In this document: positions 11,752 through 24,059 of the stretch, one piece after another
How the letters are laid out: each line of letters starts with the position of its first letter
How positions within the stretch are numbered: position 1 is the first letter of the stretch
Origin: Dillenia suffruticosa
Taxonomy: Eukaryota > Streptophyta > Magnoliopsida > Dilleniales > Dilleniaceae
DNA: 64,000 bases
Reading direction: 5' to 3'
Assembly (NCBI GenBank): GCA_033439265.1
Contig: JAVTVX010000013.1
Coordinates: 7,652,501 to 7,716,500, forward strand
Position numbers and translations under genes: made by a program
The notes under the pieces: generated by a model
What the model was told of the DNA's origin: nothing
What the model saw: the letters and a program-made list of their open reading frames with translations, nothing else
Databases searched by the model: none

Positions 11752-12890
11752 TTTAGACAATGCGCTTTTGGCTACCATCAACACAAGGTGCAGTTGAGCG
11801 CTTTTGGGTTCCCACGACACATAATGCATCTTGAAAGCATAACAAAAACATAAATTTAGAAATATACAAGAAGCTCCAATCCAGGTGTTCTCGAACACCA
11901 TAGGCCACATAGTGAGAGAGCTAACATCCAAGCCTATCCAGAGTCTGTCACGTGAATTTGCCTTGTATCTCCTAACCAGGTTTGTCACATTTCCCATCAT
12001 TGCTAAGCTGCCCAGCCGCGCCTCGTGGCTTCATGAGCAATCCAAGGATCAAGGGTATCACCGTGTAAGGTGTATGGCTTCAATTGAGTTCGTTATATTG
12101 ATCTGTTCAAAGTGCGGTTAGCTTATAACAAAAAGAGAAAAATGAAAAAAGTTTAAAAAAAAAAAATTTATTGATTTTACCTACCAACTATAGTAAAAAA
12201 GATTAGCACACCAACGTGAATTCGTTCAATTGGATGTGAAGTTGAGTACCGTTAAGTATGATCAAAATTCGACTTCCGTTGAGAGTATCGAACCTGATGT
12301 ATATGAAGCATTCCCCGTTGGGAGACCCGCTCTCCGAAAGGAGTTACTACAATGGTCGGTCCGGATTAATCGGGACGAAATCTTAGATATCGAACGGTAT
12401 CTTAGATATGGTACCAAAAAGAAAGATCAATACCGAAAAGGTTTTTCTTGGGAAAAATGTCGTGCACTGCAGTAACTCCTAACGCTCTTTGTTCTTACTA
12501 TAATACTAATGCTTTCCCTTTTATTTTACGATTTACTTTCCCTAACCCATGTTTCTTGGTCAAAATTTAGCAATGCACTAGAAAATTTGGAGAAAATGTT
12601 TCGAGAGAATATTAAAAAAAAAATAAAAAATTTTAAGTTAAAATATAAAATTTTGTAAACTCAAATATATTTCCTTTTCTTAATTAAAAACCCGACTTGA
12701 TTCTGGTTGAGATTAATTTGGATTGTTTCAAGCACGGGTTCAGCTTTCAATACCCTTTCTGAGGCTTATTTTGTGATTTTCATTTTTTTTTTCAAAAGAA
12801 TACTATTTTCTGTGTAAGACTGAATTGATACACTTTTTTTGGTGCATAACGTATAGAAATTCAATTTGGTCATCGGGGGTGGGGGAATAG
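11752..12890. other. Unassigned; one short open frame of unknown nature
   Basis: No gene is recognised. A plus-strand frame at 12230-12475 (81 codons) has balanced codon use in an AT-rich setting and encodes a charged sequence around VYEAFPVGRPALRKELLQW. I do not recognise it and see no promoter or splice context that would make it a gene. The segment at 11760-12120 is open on both strands without a known motif. The rest is AT-rich with A and T runs. Confidence 0.35.
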
Positions 12891-13290
12891 TGTTGTGAAA
12901 ATTTTGATATAAACCGATAAATAAATTTTTATACGTGAAAATTCTTATATTTAAATTAAATTAAAATCACTTATTTGTTCTTTATAATTGAGCATTCTAG
13001 ATCGAGAGAATGTCATAAAATCGGATCACCCTTTATTTTTTATAATCCAAATATCATTTGGTGAAAAATGATCAACAAAATCTTCGAACCCTTTTTTTCT
13101 CAATTTCACTCTCTATCTTCTAAGCCAAAAATTGACTTCACATTCCCATTTTCCTTTGAGAGAGAGAGAGAGGGTGGGAAGTTATTGGGGGGGTTTCCAA
13201 GAAAACCACTCCCACCTTTTTATTTCTTTTTTTTATTCAAAAAGAATTCAAAGGTCTTGGAGTCAATCCACGTGGACAGAACTGGACCCA
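12891..13290 (-). repeat. Copia LTR piece (left)
   Basis: This segment begins TGTTGTGAAAATT and aligns with 20100-20590 in the same orientation, including the (GA)n run at about 13156 and the paired GGTTTCCAAGAAAACC motif. It is the 3' LTR side of the minus-strand element. The alignment fades after about 13290, so the LTR may be longer here. Confidence 0.65.
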
Positions 13291-14391
13291 AAATCAATTT
13301 TTTTAACATCTCCCATACACACATGAGGGTTAGACTTGCATACAATATGATCATTACAATCAAATACAAATTTCATATAGCCAAGTGGATCGTATGACTT
13401 ACAAGAATACCAAAAGCTCTATGACTATATACCGATGAAGGATATATAACAGCTCAATGTCAATGTGGTGATGAGAATAGAGTTTCTCGCTATACCCTAA
13501 ACTTTTTTTATTCGATACAATTAACGTATCTATCATCTCTCAAAATAATATAAAAGCATATTTAACTCAAGTCCATTCATATATTCACAATTATGTTCCT
13601 AAACACTGTCATAAATATAATTGATCGATCAGTGAATACAGAGCAATGTGTCAGTCAAAGATTGCCTTAATTTCATACTACTAACTTTCAACTTTATCTT
13701 AACTGTTTTCTTAAATATGTACCGCAAAACTGAATCAATCATGATTTCTCGATAACATGCAAAAGTAATAATACTAAAATAAAATTTCAAAAGACAAATG
13801 AAGGTTTTAAGAGTATAAATTGAGGTTAAATTTAAACTTTTGAGTTTCACACAATGAGATGAAGATGAATGTATCATCTCATTATCCATATGGTCACATA
13901 AGCACACGTGATATGAAACATGTGCTACAATGTACTATCTTCCTATTTGGAAGCGTATGTCTTGTTTTTAAAAAAAATATCTACAGGTCTTAATCTAAGT
14001 GTACACAACATCTGACATGATTTTTCCTTTTTATAAGTCCTCCAAAAAAAAAAAAACTCACAACATCAAGACAAAAATCACACATGACTATTAGACAAAT
14101 CCAATGGATTGTGTGGAATCAATTTCAATTACCACATATGTATACTCAATCGGTAATCTCATCTTAGTATTTAACTAAGATGACATATTTGTATGTTAAT
14201 CCATCACAAATTAACACTATCTCATCTTTACATATCATACAGACATTAGAGACGATTGTTCGTATAAAAGAGCCAATATCAAAGTTTATCCGACATACTT
14301 TTAATGTAGACATAAGAATTTTAGACACAAAAAATAAAATTCAAATGCCATCAAATATGAGCATTACATTATATATACTTTGTATATGATT

Positions 14392-14421
14392 ACAATCACA
14401 ATCACAATCACAATCACAATA
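14392..14421. repeat. Short (ACAATC)n tandem repeat
   Basis: Five near-perfect copies of a 6-base unit lie just outside the copia RNase H remnant. Confidence 0.9.
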
Positions 14422-17400
14422 CTGTCACAATTATTTATGCAATTCAAAAAACCCAATATGTCACATAAACGTATCTTTAGGTACTGGTTTTGTAAATGTA
14501 TTAGTTACCATTAAATGCGTGGACATGTATTTCGGTATCATATCCCTCTTTTCAATCATGTCTCTAACAACATTGATTTTTGTGTTTATATGTTTGGTTT
14601 TGCCATCGTATTTGGAATCTCTAACGTAAACAACAACTGACTTATTGTCACTAAATCATAATTACCACTGCATTGCTTACTATTTCCAAATATTTTAAAA
14701 ATCTATATAATCAAATTTCTCCTTGAACTGCAAAAATACAGACCGTAAAGTCTACTTTCATTATAGAAAGAGATACACAGGTTTGTTTATTGTTACTCCA
14801 TGAGATAGCGCTATCATTGAACAAACAAATATAATCAAAGGTAGATTTTTCTCATCTAAATCACCTCCCCAATTACCATTGTGTATCTTTTCAATACTAA
14901 ATCATTTTCTTAATTACAAAGGGAATAATCTGTAATTTCATTCAGCTATCTCAATATCCAATTCACGTCAATCTAATCACTCTTACCTGGATTGGACAGA
15001 TGCCTACTGACCAAACCCACAACATGACAAATATTGTGATGAGTGCATATCATAACATATTTCAAGCTCCCAACTGTGCTACTATATAGTACTCTGGACA
15101 TTTCATCTGTTCATTAGGAGTTTTCGAACACATGTCATCACTTGAACTATCGGTTTTAGTTATAAGAGTATTAATGGGTTTGCTGTTTTTAACTTCAAGT
15201 TCTAAAACCTTTACAATGTAAGACTTTTGAGATAATTCTAATAATCTCTTGGAATGATTTCTATGGTTTTTAATTCCCAATTTTCCTTAACCCATATTTG
15301 TCATCTCAAAATTGAAATACAACCATTTCAAGATCTGAAACATATATTCCTTATCATTCACAACTAACAAAATATTCTTGACATATAAGGATAGAATTAC
15401 AAATTTGTCATCAGATATCTCAATATGGGTATAATGGTTTTCGTCTATCATGACAAAATTATAAAAGATTACACCTTCGTAAAATCTTAAATACCATTAT
15501 CCAGAAGACTGCTTAGTGTCATAAATTGATTTATTCAATTTATATACTCTGTTTTCCTAGTCTTAATGGCAAAATTCTCTAATTGTGTCATATAGACTTC
15601 TTTCTCAAGTTCTCAATTGAGAAAGGTAATTTTCACGTCCATTTGATATAATTCTAAATTTAAATTGACCATTATTGTCAACAATAGGTGAAAAGAGATA
15701 AATCTCACTATCAGAAAAAATGTTTCTTCATAATCAACACATTTTTATAGAGTGTAATCTCTTACTATCAGTTAGTTTTTTATTTATCAATAGTTCTATC
15801 TATCCCGTATTTAGTTTTGAGAACTCACTTGTTCTCAATAATTTTGCTAGTTCAACCAATTCCAATAAATGGTTAGAACTCAAGGACTCCAATTCTTCAT
15901 CTTCCATTACTTTTATTCACTCATTCTTGGCAAGACTAGATAGAGGCTAATTTATGTTTTAGGTTTTTCTTCATCTTCTGAAAAAACAATAAATACGTGT
16001 CATTTATTCTCAAAATAACAGTTAGGCACCGCTTTCCTAACATTTTTCGGAGTTTGTAATTCAGTTGGATTGTTAGAATTTGAATCCTTCCCACTTGGAT
16101 CAACATCGTTCCAATGATCCACTATGGATAGAGTCATCTTACAAATTAACTAATTCAAATAAAAACTGTATGTCATTCATATCATCTTTGTTAAGAAATT
16201 CATTCTCTAAAAAATGTGATATCTATGATTCAATCTTTGCTACAATATCATTTTCTCGTTCATCAATGAATACTTAACTTTTAAACTGGTTGAAATATTT
16301 TATAAAGATACGCTTACTTCTCAGGGACCAAATTTTCTAAACTTATTGAAATAAACCTTAAATACAGTCGGCCGATCCCTAAGATCTGATATTATTTAGA
16401 CTCGATTTTCTACTAGTTCAAAATTCATATAATGTCAATGGTACTGATTCTGAAAACACTTTGTTCAAAATATAACCGATAATTAACAAGACATCTCCCC
16501 AAAAAGAAATCGATAAGTTAACCTACACTATCATGAATTTTGTCATATCCAACAATATCTTATTTTTCTTACTATAATACCACTTTACTGAGATATTTAA
16601 GAAATGCTCAAATGTCGGATTAGACTTCTTTCATTACATAGATCCTTAACATGATCTGATAGATATTCACATCATCATCCATTCGATTCTCTAACATACT
16701 CATATAACGTCTAAAACACTCAAGTGTTTCAGATTTGCCAGAAATCAAATAGATACAATCAAATGACATGAAGTCATCTATGAACGTAATGAAATGCAAA
16801 ATCTCATATATTCTTGCCTTCAAACTTATTGAACCACAAATGTCTAAATGAACTAACGGCAATGGAATTTAACCCAAATGGTCTTTCTAAATTATTTTCT
16901 CGTCTTTTTGCAAACATGACAATGTTCAACTTAATAGTTAAACATTCGCCCATCACTTAGTAAAATTATAAAACCATTTGTAAAATTATAAAATCATTTC
17001 TAAACTATCCAGAACCAACACATGTCATTCAAGTGCAAATTCACATTTTCTTTATGAAAGTTCAAAACAAAGTCAAGTTCCAAAAGAATAAGAACATATA
17101 AGATTCTATCGTATTTCGGAATAGCATGCAAAATAAGAGTTCGGCTACTTTGTAATTTTAATTTACAACTATCTATTTCTCTAACCTCTATATTTTGCAT
17201 TGTTCTCTATACCGATCTATCTCTAACTAGGAAGCATTCGACGAAAATCTTCAAGTGTCTCTTATTCTGTTCTTATCTCCAAAATTGTCCTTTTATAATC
17301 TATCTTCATTTTATTTTCCTATCTTGCTTTTGTTCTAGTTTCTTTCACATTTAAAATTCGAGACTCTCTTGAAACTAGACTTTGTAATAAAAGTATCAGT

Positions 17401-18578
17401 TGTGGATCTTACAGTACCAAGCAGCTCAAGCTCAAGCTCAACTTGGTGAGCAACATTAGAGAAAATTTTCACACTGTCATTATGAGTTAAACTAACTTTC
17501 AAGTACTTGCACTTGGCAGGAAGGGATCAGATCAAGATTTGAATTTTCTATTTATCGAAAAGAACATGATCAGTTGACTACTATTCTCTAATCATGTTAG
17601 ATATGACTCTTAAATTTTGTTTGATATTGTGACAATGCCACTTTTCATAGGTATCAAACATTATGGTTATTTGTCTAAAACAAGTCATTGATACCTCCAT
17701 ATTTTACCATGATGTATACTCAGATGTCATGAGCAGTCGCATATTTCTCATATTCGGGTATCATGTTATCAATCATAGAGTTAACCAGGGTTCAACGAAT
17801 AGTGGAAACTATCATTTTTCATACTTGGTAAATCTCTTGTTCTCTTATTTACGAAGCAACATTATCCACATTAAGTTCCTACATGACATGTTTGATACCT
17901 TCCAAAGTATCTTATTCTTTTAGCACATTTCAAATTTTATGATATTATATCTCATAATTGTCGCCATTCAATTTATCATCTCTATTCAAGCCCTCAATAA
18001 TGAATTTTGATACTATTGTTTGAATTTCTAAGAGAGTGAACACTTATACTAATATTCATATCATACACATAATTTTGTATTTCAAAATTAACATTCATGA
18101 TAGGTCAACATTAGGTATAGAATCGAAAATTTACTAAATTCTCAATCATCATCTATGGTTTTAATATATCACCATCGTAAATTTAATTTGAAACTACAAA
18201 ATTCAATATATTTTATGTAAGAATTACTCAAATTCTACCAACTGAAAACCTCCCACTTAAATACACAAAATATTTAAATAATATTACAATTTTGAATGAA
18301 AATTACTCAAATTCTACCGATCTAAAATTTTCATTTAAATACATAAAATATTTAAATAATATTTTTACTTTCAGATGAGAATTACTCAAATTCTACTAAT
18401 TCAAAATTTTCAATTAAGAAATCATAGTTTTTTTTCCTACATAATCATACACTTCAATAAATATAGCCAACAATTGTTAAAAAAACTTTACATTAAAAAA
18501 GTTCTTCTGTTACATGATCATACTCCTAACCAACAGTTATAACACACAAAAAGAAAACATGTAAATAAATCATCTCAT

Positions 18579-18851
18579 TTAGAACAAATCCATTCGGGAT
18601 ATTATATTTACAATTCTCTTAAATAGTTTATCATTGGAAGCAAATCTCTTGCCGGCTCGTGGGGAACCATTTATATTTTGGGATAACATTTTCTTCATTT
18701 TGGTATCTATATTCTTGACTTTCCACTTTTCTATTAATAACGGTCTCACATCATCCAAAATCATCTGCCCATTCTCGACAAGCAACTCGTCAACTACGCT
18801 AACCCAATAATGAGGCAGAGAGTTTCTTAGTATATATACGTATCCCCACAA
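18579..18851 (-). other. Unrecognised open frame inside the copia region
   Basis: A 90-codon frame starts MWGYVYILRNSLPHYW. It shows none of the copia gag or zinc-knuckle features that would be expected at this end of the element. It may be a chance frame, a host fragment, or a decayed 5' part of the element. No function is assigned. Confidence 0.25.
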
Positions 18852-20099
18852 AAGGTATGACCTAACTGAATAAGTTCCAAGCGTTTTACTTCCATAATCT
18901 CCAAATGATTGGCAAAGTATGAGATGGATCCATTCTGTAAGTCAACATTTGACTCAACTTCATTAAACGTTCTGAACTTTTCAAATCTCTCTCCCTCCCC
19001 CAGAAGCCCGAAATACTTTCAAAAAGACGTCCGATTATCACTATTTTCTTTGAAAATGAAAACAAGATTGGTTTGACACGAAACCAACCATAATATTATA
19101 ATAAATTTTAGAATATTAATTTTAAACATATTTGCTCAAATTTCAAACAATTGTATGTTAGAAAAACGAATTTTTGAATATAAATAAATGATAAAAAATT
19201 TAAAACAAATGATAGATGAAAAACAAATCTTCCCCCGGTAGCCAAAACTAAGAAAATATTTTTCTTAACATATATAAAAATTTTTAGAATTTTTTGTGCA
19301 CCGGAAATAATTTTTCTATAATTTTAAACAATTTCGAAGTTTAAAAAATAAATAAAATTATTTTCTACCCTGAAAAATAAATTAAAAATTATAGAAAAAT
19401 TCAAAGGGAATAAAAAATTATTCTGGTGAAAATTCTGACCTAAATGGGGCCTTCATGCACCCCCACGAGCCATCGGAATGGGCTATCCAAAATGGACACG
19501 CACCCACTCTCCTTGGGTGGCACGTAACATGCACGCGCCGTCTTCCCGGCGAAGGATGATTCTGAAATTTTGGCTACCCCTCATTTTCAATATCTCTGAG
19601 TTCAATGATATTTTTAGATTTTCAATCAGAGGTTTCTAACCTAGGGGTGGATCTCACTTGCTACAACTGAGAGTTGGATTGGCTAGATACTATTCATCAT
19701 CTTTTATATTTTTTTAAGTTTTCGATCTAAACTTTAAATGACCATATCTCTCTCAATTTTAAACCATTTTGCACGTTTTTTATATGGTTAGAAAGATTTT
19801 TTTTAAGAGAAATCTAACCATATAAATTTCATGTCACGAAATACAGTATTTTTAATGATACAAGTACATTAAATTTCGACTAGGATTTGTAATATTTCAT
19901 GATATATTCATCATATGCATACCAAAATTTTACATATTTTATCCTCATGCAACAAGTATTTTACTGAATAAAATTGAGAGCATTTCGTGATATCTATATC
20001 AAGTTGCTATTGATGAACATAAAATATTATTTATGACATTCGACATTTTTAATACCCAACAAAAAATGTAGGAAACACCCTACATAGCTATGATACCGA

Positions 20100-20590
20100 T
20101 GAACGTTTTCGTATAAACTAACAAATAATTTTTCGTATGTGAAAATTTTCAAATTTAAATTGGGTTAAAGTCACTTATCTCTTTTCGACGATTGGGTATT
20201 CTACATTGAGAATATGTCACAAAATCGAATCACCTTCTATTTTTCACAATCCAATACCATTTGGTGAAAAATGAATACCATTTAGTGAAAAATGAGCGAT
20301 AAAATCTTCAAACTCTTTTTCTCTATTTCTCAGTCGTGAGAAAAACTTTCTCATTTTCACTCTCTATCTTTTATATCAAAAATTGGTTTCACATTCTCAT
20401 TTTCCTTTTTGATTTTCCATTTTGTTTTTCACGTATTTGTTCTTGAGGCATTAATAAGGAAATGTTCTTTCCACAAGAAAGAGAGAGAGAGAGAGAGAGA
20501 GGGAGCGGGAAGTCATGGGTGGTTTTCAAAAAAACCACACCCACCATTTTATTATTTTTTTTATTAAAAATGAATTCAAAAATTTTGGGT
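20100..20590 (-). repeat. Copia LTR piece (right) with adjoining primer-binding-like site
   Basis: The LTR starts TGAACGTTTTCG at 20100, directly beside a sequence resembling the initiator methionine tRNA site on the minus strand (about 20082-20099). This fixes the element's orientation. It contains a duplicated ACCATTTRGTGAAAAATGA motif (20262-20295) and a (GA)n run at about 20480-20502. Confidence 0.65.
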
Positions 20591-20600
20591 CTCGGGTCTA

Positions 20601-22158
20601 CCCTGACCCAATTAATCTTTTATATGCAACAGATCGACTGTTCAGATGAGATAACTTAAATGTGAAATTTAAATCATTACTTCCGGAAAAAGGAGCCACA
20701 AAAGTCTAGTTCTTAAAAGATTCAAATCTTATAAAATGTTTTTAAAAAAACAGTTCAGTGGTGTAAAATTTTCTTTCAATTTTATGATTCTAAATTTAAA
20801 TCTTACCGTTAAAAAAAATCGCTATCAAATGAAAGTGACAAGAGCAGCGAAACATTTGCCGTCGAAATCTAGGATTTTTAATAGTTTTGAAACACGCCGA
20901 GGGCCATAACTTTTCTTGCGGAATTACAACATTTTTTTTCTTTTTTTTTTTAGTTCATAAACTTTAAAAGTTAAAATTTTATATCTAAGAAAAAGAAAAA
21001 CTCAGAAGTTTTGGGGGCCGTGGCTCCCGGGACAGCACGTGACTTCGCCCCAATTTTGAAATATTTTGCATATATTTTCGTTTTTTAAGTTATTAAGATT
21101 ATTCATATACTCAATTATAACACTCCATTGTGGGTCGTTAGTAATATTCACACCTTTGTTGCTCATTTGTCACCGAACAATTCTAAACAATACAACTATA
21201 GTTTAAGTAATCTTAACTTTTATCATCACTTCTCTCTTCCCTTTTGTAATTGTACCCTTTTGTAAATATAAGTGATTTGAAATTAATAAGTTCAAATTTC
21301 AAGATCTTATGTATCCAAATCTCAAGAATTCTGAACTTACTCTTCAACACTCTTTGCATGAAAATATATAAAATTTGAAATCATTTTTACCCATTAATAA
21401 GATTATTATCCGACTTTCAAATCTTGAAAAACTTGCTTCTTTTTTTTTTTTTTTTTGAGATTTTCATTTGTTTTGTTTTGCTCTGGTGTTTTATGGTTTA
21501 AAATTGTGTCCCATCCTTTCATGGGGCACTGAGTCGCGCCACTTCAATTATAACAGGGGTTTTGTCCCTAGGAAAATCAACATCTTCGTTACTTGTATCC
21601 GATCCAAATGTGATTAAAGGGAATATAACTCTGATTTTAAGAATATAATACTGGGTAAATTTATTATTATTAAAAAATTATTGTATATTAAAATAAATTA
21701 ACAATTGATTTAATTTTAAAAATATTTAAATTTTTTATTTTTCGTGTTTTCATATTAATAATAATAAGGACAATTTTGATATTTTAAAATTATTAAAGTT
21801 AGATACAGTAATAAGTTATTAATGAGAAGATTTTACTTGAAATTTTTACTTATTTTAAATTATTTGGTTTACTTATAATAAAAAATAAATATATTTTAAT
21901 TTATTACTTTTAATTTAAAAGTAAGATTAACTAATTTATTAGTAAAACTACCATAAATTTCTATCTTCTCTGCTCTTAATCTCAAAATTTCCCATACTTA
22001 CAGAATCAAAATAAAGAAAGGAAAAAGATCAGAGAAGGAAAAATAATACTCCACGTAGAAAAAAATTTTCATAAGAAACAACATTAACTCGTATTTATAA
22101 TATTAGAACATGCATCTGGCATACAACGTTTTGGATGGTTCTCGTAAGTAGGTAACGA
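20601..22158. other. Intergenic, AT-rich; downstream of the F-box gene
   Basis: No gene or recognisable element was found. The stretch is mostly A/T homopolymer-rich sequence with a poly-T run at about 21439-21456. The part nearest the F-box stop codon would hold its 3' UTR. Confidence 0.5.
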
Positions 22159-23349
22159 TCAAACACAGAAAAGAGTCTCAATGTATTGTTGGTAGTAAAT
22201 ATTGGAGCACCAGGAGTGTTGGAAAAGAACTCTACTTATAGAAGCAGATGGTGTCTCACAAACCTCTTTGAGACTCTTATTCCTAAATTTACAAGAGAAT
22301 ATCCTCCCGGATTCAGACAACAATAAGTATGATTCTTCTTCAGCTACACCAGTTACCATATTGAGCACAAGTACAGGGCCAGGAGGAGCTTCACCCATAA
22401 AGTCTCTCACGCTAAAATGGTACTTGATCACCAACTTCGAGTAATCCCTCTCCATCTCAACCACATAAAACTCTCCACTTTTATCTTTATAAACCAAATG
22501 CAAATGGCCACAAGACTCCCCAAAATACTCACATTCTGCAAATTTGATCTTTCTGTCCACAGGAGGCAGCGGAATCGTCCGAAATTGCTCTTGCTCAATA
22601 TTAAAACATAAAAAGTCGTAAATATCATATAAAGATACATCAAACTTGTTTATGTTAGGCCATAAGAAAGCCCCATTCCAATACACACCTTTGTAAAATC
22701 TTACTGTGTCGGGAACTTGAAAAGGGTCATCAGAAACAAGTCTCCAATTACCCATCTTGGAATCGTAAATGGAAATGTTATGAACCATACTCATGTTGTC
22801 AGAATCATGAACTCTAACACAAACAACACTATACTTGTGAACTGATTTAAAAGGATCAAAACCCAAAACAAACCAGAAATCCACTTCTTCATTTTCACGA
22901 ACCCACGGATTGGGTGGAGGCTTTAGAGACTTATGTTTCTTAGTGACAGGATCGCAGACATAGTACTTGCACAAAGGGATGTCATAAGTTATGTCGATTG
23001 AGCTACAGAGCAACAAGCCGTTGCAGGATTGTATGATCTGAGTACCCGAAAGCTCATTGTCTAATTCAAGAGGAAAATAAGGAGGTGGAGGGTTACCCTT
23101 TGATGAATCCTGGAGGCAGGGTTGCAGGGACAAGAGTTTGTACTTGATCTTGTAATCTGGGGCGATCAAGAAAAGACCAAAGCTGGTGTTTTGGGTGAAA
23201 TGGGAGAGAGAGAAATGGGGGGAGGAGATGAGAGAGAGCCATTGTTTTGAAACTGATTTGAATCTATATAATGATTTAGTGGGAAGGCGTATTAGGATTT
23301 GGGTTAGCAGGTCTGAGTTCCCAGCAACTTCATCAACTGATAAACTCAT
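22159..23349 (-). CDS. F-box / F-box-associated domain protein (At5g07610-like)
   Basis: This intact single-exon gene encodes 396 residues, the usual size for this plant family. The F-box spans about residues 12-52 (LLTQILIRLPTKSLYRFKSVSKQWLSLISS), with the conserved LPxKSLxRFKxVSKxW pattern that contacts SKP1. Residues about 95-390 form the F-box-associated beta-propeller-like region: SCNGLLLC (about 108), YYVCDPVTKKH, VLGFDPFKSVHKYSVVCVR and GVYWNGAFLW are family hallmarks. By homology it is the substrate-binding subunit of an SCF ubiquitin ligase; the target is unknown. The start at 23349 places the F-box at its usual distance from the N-terminus and no upstream in-frame extension is needed. 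Two pseudogene relatives lie nearby (11526-11751 and 24060-27575). Confidence 0.93.
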   Translation of the reverse strand: MSLSVDEVAGNSDLLTQILIRLPTKSLYRFKSVSKQWLSLISSPHFSLSHFTQNTSFGLFLIAPDYKIKYKLLSLQPCLQDSSKGNPPPPYFPLELDNELSGTQIIQSCNGLLLCSSIDITYDIPLCKYYVCDPVTKKHKSLKPPPNPWVRENEEVDFWFVLGFDPFKSVHKYSVVCVRVHDSDNMSMVHNISIYDSKMGNWRLVSDDPFQVPDTVRFYKGVYWNGAFLWPNINKFDVSLYDIYDFLCFNIEQEQFRTIPLPPVDRKIKFAECEYFGESCGHLHLVYKDKSGEFYVVEMERDYSKLVIKYHFSVRDFMGEAPPGPVLVLNMVTGVAEEESYLLLSESGRIFSCKFRNKSLKEVCETPSASISRVLFQHSWCSNIYYQQYIETLFCV

Positions 23350-24059
23350 TTTTGCGTTTTTTTTTTTTCTTTTTTGCTCACCATCAAGATCTTAAGCTTG
23401 GAGATCTTTAAAACAAGAGAATCCTTTTTTGTGGGTTTTCACAGGATAGTACAGAAGGAAGGAACCTGGTGCACATTTAACGCGGTATTCGGGGTTTGGG
23501 ATGAATCTGCATAGCAAACAAGTCCAGATGGTGCTTGGAAAGCGATGGGAACCATCATTTGTCTTTTACTACACCTGTCCCGGCGACTTATTAACTTTGG
23601 GGTCCGAATAACCCGTTCCCGTTCCCGTCTGTCACTCTCATTGTCTCTCTCTACAATTATTAAGTACTTTGCATCATGCTTGCTCTCAATATTAATTTCT
23701 TATTTTATTAAAAAGAAATACCTCTCCATGCTTCTTCCCAATATTATTATTATTTTATTAAAAAAAATCACCTCTCCCTTGGTTTTTTCCCATCAAATCC
23801 ACATTTCCGTAAAAAGATTTGTCTTCCGGTACCCGGGATTTTACTCTCATATTACATCGTTCTCTCTCATTCTCATCTGAATTATACATTCTAACTGATA
23901 GTCAATTCAAAATACTAGACTGTCAGATTGCTGCAGTGGTGATCCTAACGGTGGGGGTAGAACCGATAAATAAATTTCATTATTCCTTCTACTATTAAGG
24001 TACATTTAATACTGAATTTCCATGAAAATGCTCCAAAAAAAAAATAATAATAAACAAAC
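23350..24059. promoter_or_regulatory. Upstream region of the F-box gene (no mapped elements)
   Basis: This stretch lies between the F-box start codon and the neighbouring pseudogene. It must contain the promoter and 5' UTR of the minus-strand gene, since no other gene intervenes. Poly-T/A runs adjoin the start codon (about 23356-23372). No TATA box or specific motif could be assigned with confidence. Confidence 0.4.

Larger units (their letters stand above)
12891..20600 (-). mobile_element. Ty1/copia fossil
   Basis: This is a decayed copia element on the minus strand. Direct repeats at 12891-13290 and 20100-20590 are its LTR pieces: both have a (GA)n run, a GGTTTYCAARAAAACCAC block and matching flanks. 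A primer-binding-like sequence resembling the initiator methionine tRNA site (CGGTATCATAGC on the minus strand, about 20082-20099) adjoins the right LTR. From right to left come an integrase-like segment (16620-16862, ITFIDDF and LISGKSETLECFRRYMSML), a reverse-transcriptase end (15062-15280, SQKSYIVKVLELEVKNSKP) and an RNase H tail (about 14440-14640). The reading frames carry many breaks, so it is an old copy. Outer LTR limits are uncertain. Confidence 0.75.

Noticed and set aside
12230-12475. Small host gene of 81 codons
   Set aside because: Nothing in the sequence is recognisable and no exon or promoter context supports it; kept only as an unassigned frame.
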